Assembly: GCA_001801405.1 (NCBI GenBank)
Contig: MGXQ01000037.1
Location: forward strand, 1 to 6,951
DNA: 6,951 nucleotides
DNA from: Gammaproteobacteria bacterium RIFCSPHIGHO2_02_FULL_42_13
GTDB taxonomy: Bacteria > Pseudomonadota > Gammaproteobacteria > UBA12402
Direction of reading: 5' to 3'
Numbering within the stretch: the stretch's first letter is position 1; each line of letters begins with the position of its first letter. The notes under the pieces were generated by a model. That model was not told where the DNA came from. It searched no databases and saw nothing but the letters and a program-made list of their open reading frames with translations. The position numbers were made by a program, and so were the translations under genes. This document shows positions 4,533 through 6,951 of this stretch, one piece after another.

Positions 4533-6086
4533 TTACAAAAGCGAAGCTTGGCCGCTCTCTTCGGTCCCGACCGCGCCCCATGAAGAAAGGAACTTGGCGA
4601 GAAAATCAAGCGGATGCTTTTCGGGCGCGACGAAATCGGCAAGGACGAGCCCAACCACGACGAGAATGTGATACTCTTCTTGCCCGGTTTGAAGCGCCTT
4701 CTTCCATGCGCCATGAAGTGTATTGACGAAGACGGTATCCTCAATGATGCGGCCGAGCATCTCCGGCGCATCGGAAAAATCTTCTAGCGCAAGCGAGAGT
4801 CCGGGTTTCTTGCGAGAACCTTCTTCTGTACCCTTTTTCTTTTTTTGCTTCGCCTTGTCTTGAACGGCATCTCGAATGCTCTGCTCCGGAGCAGGCGTTT
4901 CTTCTTCGCCACCGATGCGTCCAAGCTCTTTTTTCCGCAGAGGTGTCTTGCCATGTGGACCCCGCTTCCCGCCAAGGAGCGTATCAAGTTCAGGGAATTC
5001 CGACGAAAGCTCCTCGAGCGCCGTTTCAATCTGGCGCTCCAGCGGTTTGATATTTCTTACTGCGCTTTCGCGCTCTTTCTCTGCATACTCGCCAAGCGAG
5101 CGAAGCACCGGCAAAATCGCCTGCTGAACCGCTTTTCGAAGGCGATAAAACTTCCGCAAGTGAACCGCGTCCGTGAGAAAGTCGCTCTTGCTCGTGGTGA
5201 GCACCTCCGAGAGCGCGGGGATTTCCACGAGGCCGCACAAGTTTTCCGCGCTTTTCGGTATGATGCCGACCCACTCCCAGCCGGTTTTTATAACTTTGCC
5301 GTACGTTGAGACCGAAAGCCCCGAGGCGATATGCCGCTCATTAGGAGCGCGGCCGGCGAATCGCGCGAGCCAACCTTGCTCCAGCACTTTCTTCGTGAGG
5401 AATCCCGCGCCGATAGGCCTTCGGCTCTTTCCGAGAAACACGCGGAATCCGTTATCAATCCGCTGTTCCGCTTCGGAAAGCAAAAGAGGCTCGCCGTTGA
5501 CGGTTATCTCCACGCCTTTCCGGTATACATAATGCAGGATTTCCTCGCGAAGATACTCGTGGAGCAGAGGATAAAAATGCTTGATGATTGTATCGGTGAC
5601 AAATTCTTTCCGTAGCAGATGCGAGTCTGTATCGGTAAAATGGAGGGTTACGCTCGTACCCCGCGGATACGATACCGCATCAGTCGTCGGGATGAATTTC
5701 CATGGCGCGCGATACGGATTCGTAATGCGCCATTCCGTCGCGGCGCGGGAACCTCTGCCTCCTTTGCTCTCCGTCACAACCCGTTCCGCGAGAAGAAGAG
5801 AGAGTTTGGCTCCCACCCCGGCAAAACCGATGCCTTGGCCCCGCACTTTATCCGATGCGGCGATGTTGTGGTACTCCTTGAGCGCGGCGCGCTTCATCCC
5901 CGAACCGTTATCAATACAGCGCATGAAGAGCGCTGTCTCGTCAATGACAACGTCAAAGCGCGTCGCCTTGGAGTCAAGCGCGTTCGCCAAAAGCTCTGTC
6001 AAAATCACCTCTTCAAGCGGTGAGCCGTAGGAATCCCGCATATCCTCAAGAAGGTGTTTCAAATTGACGCGCGTTTCGTTCTGCAT
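4533..6086 (-). CDS. GHKL-superfamily (Hsp90/MutL/topoisomerase VI-B-like) ATPase of unknown function
   Basis: The protein has 517 residues. Residues 1-150 are a complete ATP-binding Bergerat fold. The N-box is LTELLANALDSKA with Glu31, Asn35 and Asp38. The G1 box is DNGSGM (59-64). The lid is GQGIGFAGVGAKL (83-95), and GTSVTLHF (143-150) follows. Glu31 is the expected general base, so hydrolysis rather than mere binding is likely. Residues 150-335 look like a transducer-type second domain, with SGLSVSTYGKVIK, GLVEIPALSEVLTTSKSDF. Residues 330-365 may form a coiled coil. Residues 370-430 are a charged, lysine-rich linker, and 430-517 a helical C-terminal region. No kinase, topoisomerase or MutL endonuclease domain is visible. 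ATG 6086 fits the promoter and lies just before the fold. Related enzymes act as ATP-driven clamps on DNA or proteins; its own substrate is not evident. The fold is secure, the role is not. Confidence 0.88.
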   Translation of the reverse strand: MQNETRVNLKHLLEDMRDSYGSPLEEVILTELLANALDSKATRFDVVIDETALFMRCIDNGSGMKRAALKEYHNIAASDKVRGQGIGFAGVGAKLSLLLAERVVTESKGGRGSRAATEWRITNPYRAPWKFIPTTDAVSYPRGTSVTLHFTDTDSHLLRKEFVTDTIIKHFYPLLHEYLREEILHYVYRKGVEITVNGEPLLLSEAEQRIDNGFRVFLGKSRRPIGAGFLTKKVLEQGWLARFAGRAPNERHIASGLSVSTYGKVIKTGWEWVGIIPKSAENLCGLVEIPALSEVLTTSKSDFLTDAVHLRKFYRLRKAVQQAILPVLRSLGEYAEKERESAVRNIKPLERQIETALEELSSEFPELDTLLGGKRGPHGKTPLRKKELGRIGGEEETPAPEQSIRDAVQDKAKQKKKKGTEEGSRKKPGLSLALEDFSDAPEMLGRIIEDTVFVNTLHGAWKKALQTGQEEYHILVVVGLVLADFVAPEKHPLDFLAKFLSSWGAVGTEESGQASLL

Positions 6087-6093
6087 GCCGATA

Positions 6094-6122
6094 ACTGTAT
6101 GCCGACCTTACCCGAAACGCAA
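6094..6122 (-). promoter_or_regulatory. Promoter candidate of the ATPase gene
   Basis: On the minus strand TTGCGT (6122-6117) and TACAGT (6099-6094) are separated by exactly 17 bp. The -10 matches four of six consensus positions and the -35 three of six. The hexamer ends 7 nt before the ATG at 6086, so transcription would start at or next to the AUG, as for lexA and the methyltransferase. No Shine-Dalgarno is present. Confidence 0.42.
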
Positions 6123-6144
6123 TCGTATTCTCGCTAGGAATTAG

Positions 6145-6201
6145 AAAAATCCTCCGTCCTACGGCCACTCCGGCCTGAAACTGAAATCGTTCAGTCGGAC
6201 G
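6145..6201 (-). terminator. Structured candidate terminator after the zinc-ribbon gene
   Basis: A five-base helix (6155-6159 with 6197-6201) encloses two small hairpins: GGCC-actcc-GGCC (6163-6175) and ACTGAA-atcg-TTCAGT (6180-6195). On the minus strand the structure is followed by GAGGA and then TTTTT (6149-6145). An alternative small stem, CCGT-AGG-ACGG, ends directly before AGGATTTTT. It lies between the zinc-ribbon stop codon and the ATPase promoter, the place expected for a terminator. The stems are short, so strength is uncertain. The plus-strand fold could also be an RNA element. Confidence 0.4.
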
Positions 6202-6258
6202 AGTCTACTTTAGAAAAGGAAAACTGGGAAACTTGGCGGCGACGACTGCGGGGAAGCA

Positions 6259-6825
6259 TTATTTCTTTTTGCCGGAGGATTTCTTTTTGACCGTGGGCGT
6301 TTTCTTTTTCGCAGTGGGAGCGCTGACGGTGTCAACAATGGTATCGCGCAGAGTTTGGGAGTTCGTTTGCGCGGCTTTCGGAGCAGTGTGCGCCGTAGTT
6401 CCCAGAATGTTCAGGAGCTTGTCGAGCTTGGAGACGACAGTCGCGAGTTGAATCTTCAGGTCGTCAAGACGTTTGTCTTCTCCGCTTCCCTGCTGTGGCG
6501 CTCCTCTGAACGGACGCGGAGAAAAATCTTGTCGAGGAGCGTTGTCCCTCTTCTGAAAATTGGATGGTGCACGGTCGCCACGGTCTTGCGGCCCCATTGC
6601 CTGAAAACAGTCTTTGCAGTAGACGGGCCGGTCGCCGCTTGGGCGAAACGGAACCTCGCACGGTCTACCGCACTTTGCGCAGGTCGCTTTGAACATCTCC
6701 CGCTCGCCGCGGTCGCCGCCTCTGAAGCTTGGTCTGTCGTCGCCAAAACTCTGCCTCCCGCCTGAACTTCGGTAGATGCCGCCTCCCTTCTGTTTGTTGC
6801 CGCCAAATTTCTTAAAATCTCCCAT
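6259..6825 (-). CDS. CxxC-x17-CxxC zinc-ribbon protein with Gly/Arg-rich head and Lys-rich tail
   Basis: The protein has 188 residues. Residues 1-43 are rich in Gly, Arg, Lys and Ser (GGNKQKGGG, SFRGGDRGERE), like RGG-type nucleic-acid-binding regions. Residues 44-75 contain the zinc site: Cys49-x2-Cys52, 17 residues, Cys70-x2-Cys73, within MFKATCAKCGRPCEVPFRPSGD and PVYCKDCF. This matches the CxxC-x17-CxxC domain known from many candidate-phyla genomes. Residues 76-113 are a disordered Arg/Pro/Gln linker. Residues 115-141 form an amphipathic helix (LDDLKIQLATVVSKLDKLLNIL), probably a coiled coil for oligomerisation. The tail 172-188 is almost all Lys, Thr and Ser. A role in RNA or DNA binding is inferred from composition; no function is established to my knowledge. 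ATG 6825 is the natural start of the Gly-rich head. No Shine-Dalgarno is seen. The gene is followed by a candidate terminator. Confidence 0.85.
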   Translation of the reverse strand: MGDFKKFGGNKQKGGGIYRSSGGRQSFGDDRPSFRGGDRGEREMFKATCAKCGRPCEVPFRPSGDRPVYCKDCFQAMGPQDRGDRAPSNFQKRDNAPRQDFSPRPFRGAPQQGSGEDKRLDDLKIQLATVVSKLDKLLNILGTTAHTAPKAAQTNSQTLRDTIVDTVSAPTAKKKTPTVKKKSSGKKK

Positions 6826-6837
6826 GTTTGTATGAAG

Positions 6838-6853
6838 TTACTAATTTACTAAT
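6838..6853. repeat. Perfect 8-bp tandem duplication TTACTAAT
   Basis: TTACTAAT occurs twice head to tail, 13 bp upstream of the zinc-ribbon start codon. It makes the promoter region of that gene very AT-rich. No consensus -10 could be chosen with confidence among the several A/T hexamers here. Confidence 0.5.
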
Positions 6854-6882
6854 AGTGAATGCACAGTCTACACCAAAGAGAT

Positions 6883-6910
6883 GGAATATGAAATATGGAG
6901 TATGAAATAC
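6883..6910. repeat. 14-bp tandem repeat GGAATATGAAATAT / GGAGTATGAAATAC
   Basis: Two adjacent 14-bp units agree at 12 of 14 positions. They lie in the AT-rich spacer upstream of the zinc-ribbon gene, near the right window edge. They could be a repeat or part of a regulatory region of the next gene outside the window. The remaining DNA to 6951 shows no gene. Confidence 0.45.
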
Positions 6911-6951
6911 CGAAGAAAAGGATTTACGACTTAAGAAAAAGACGGGCGAGA

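Noticed and set aside
4150..4581. Open reading frame of 143 codons on the minus strand
   Set aside because: It begins inside the ATPase gene, is dominated by Arg and Ser, has no domain, and runs through palindromic repeat-like DNA. It looks like chance translation of repeats.
4845..5309. Plus-strand open frame of 154 codons opposite the ATPase
   Set aside because: It is antisense to a gene with intact GHKL motifs and has no recognisable domain; such frames are common opposite GC-rich genes.
6355..6765. Plus-strand open frame of 136 codons opposite the zinc-ribbon gene
   Set aside because: The opposite strand encodes a clear CxxC-x17-CxxC protein; this frame is its shadow.

Overview
The window looks like chromosomal DNA of a small-genome bacterium of the Patescibacteria/CPR type, probably Parcubacteria-like. 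This is inference. It rests on a glycine/arginine-rich protein with a CxxC-x17-CxxC zinc ribbon (a domain I associate with these genomes), the absence of clear Shine-Dalgarno sites before every start, extended -10 promoters placed so that transcripts would begin at the AUG, and palindrome-rich spacers. TGA and TAA both end reading frames, so the standard bacterial code fits.

Layout. 1-300 (minus): the N-terminal half of a membrane-anchored PEBP/YbhB-like protein, cut by the window edge. 301-530: a divergent intergenic region with a long imperfect inverted repeat (306-460, MITE-like) followed by the lexA promoter with a palindromic operator candidate. 531-1196 (plus): a LexA-type S24 repressor with a Cys-Gly cleavage site. 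1219-3360 (plus): a large N6-adenine DNA methyltransferase with its own extended -10 promoter in the 22-bp gap after lexA. 3335-4042 (minus): a PD-(D/E)XK nuclease that converges on the methyltransferase and overlaps it by 26 bp. The pair reads as a type II restriction-modification system. It is visibly more AT-rich (sampled rows about 38-42% GC) than the downstream ATPase gene (sampled rows 50-60%), which suggests acquisition. 4043-4532: a gene-free, repeat-like spacer with several strong hairpins. 4533-6086 (minus): a 517-residue GHKL (Hsp90/MutL-like) ATPase of unknown role. 6087-6258: a structured spacer with a candidate terminator and the ATPase promoter. 6259-6825 (minus): the CxxC zinc-ribbon protein. 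6826-6951: AT-rich upstream DNA with short tandem repeats.

How the parts may work together. The methyltransferase should protect host sites and the nuclease should cut unmodified DNA. LexA lies directly upstream. The motif GCATGA abuts the -10 element of both lexA and the nuclease, so DNA-damage control of the restriction system is a testable but weak hypothesis. The ATPase and zinc-ribbon genes run in the same direction but appear to be separate transcription units.
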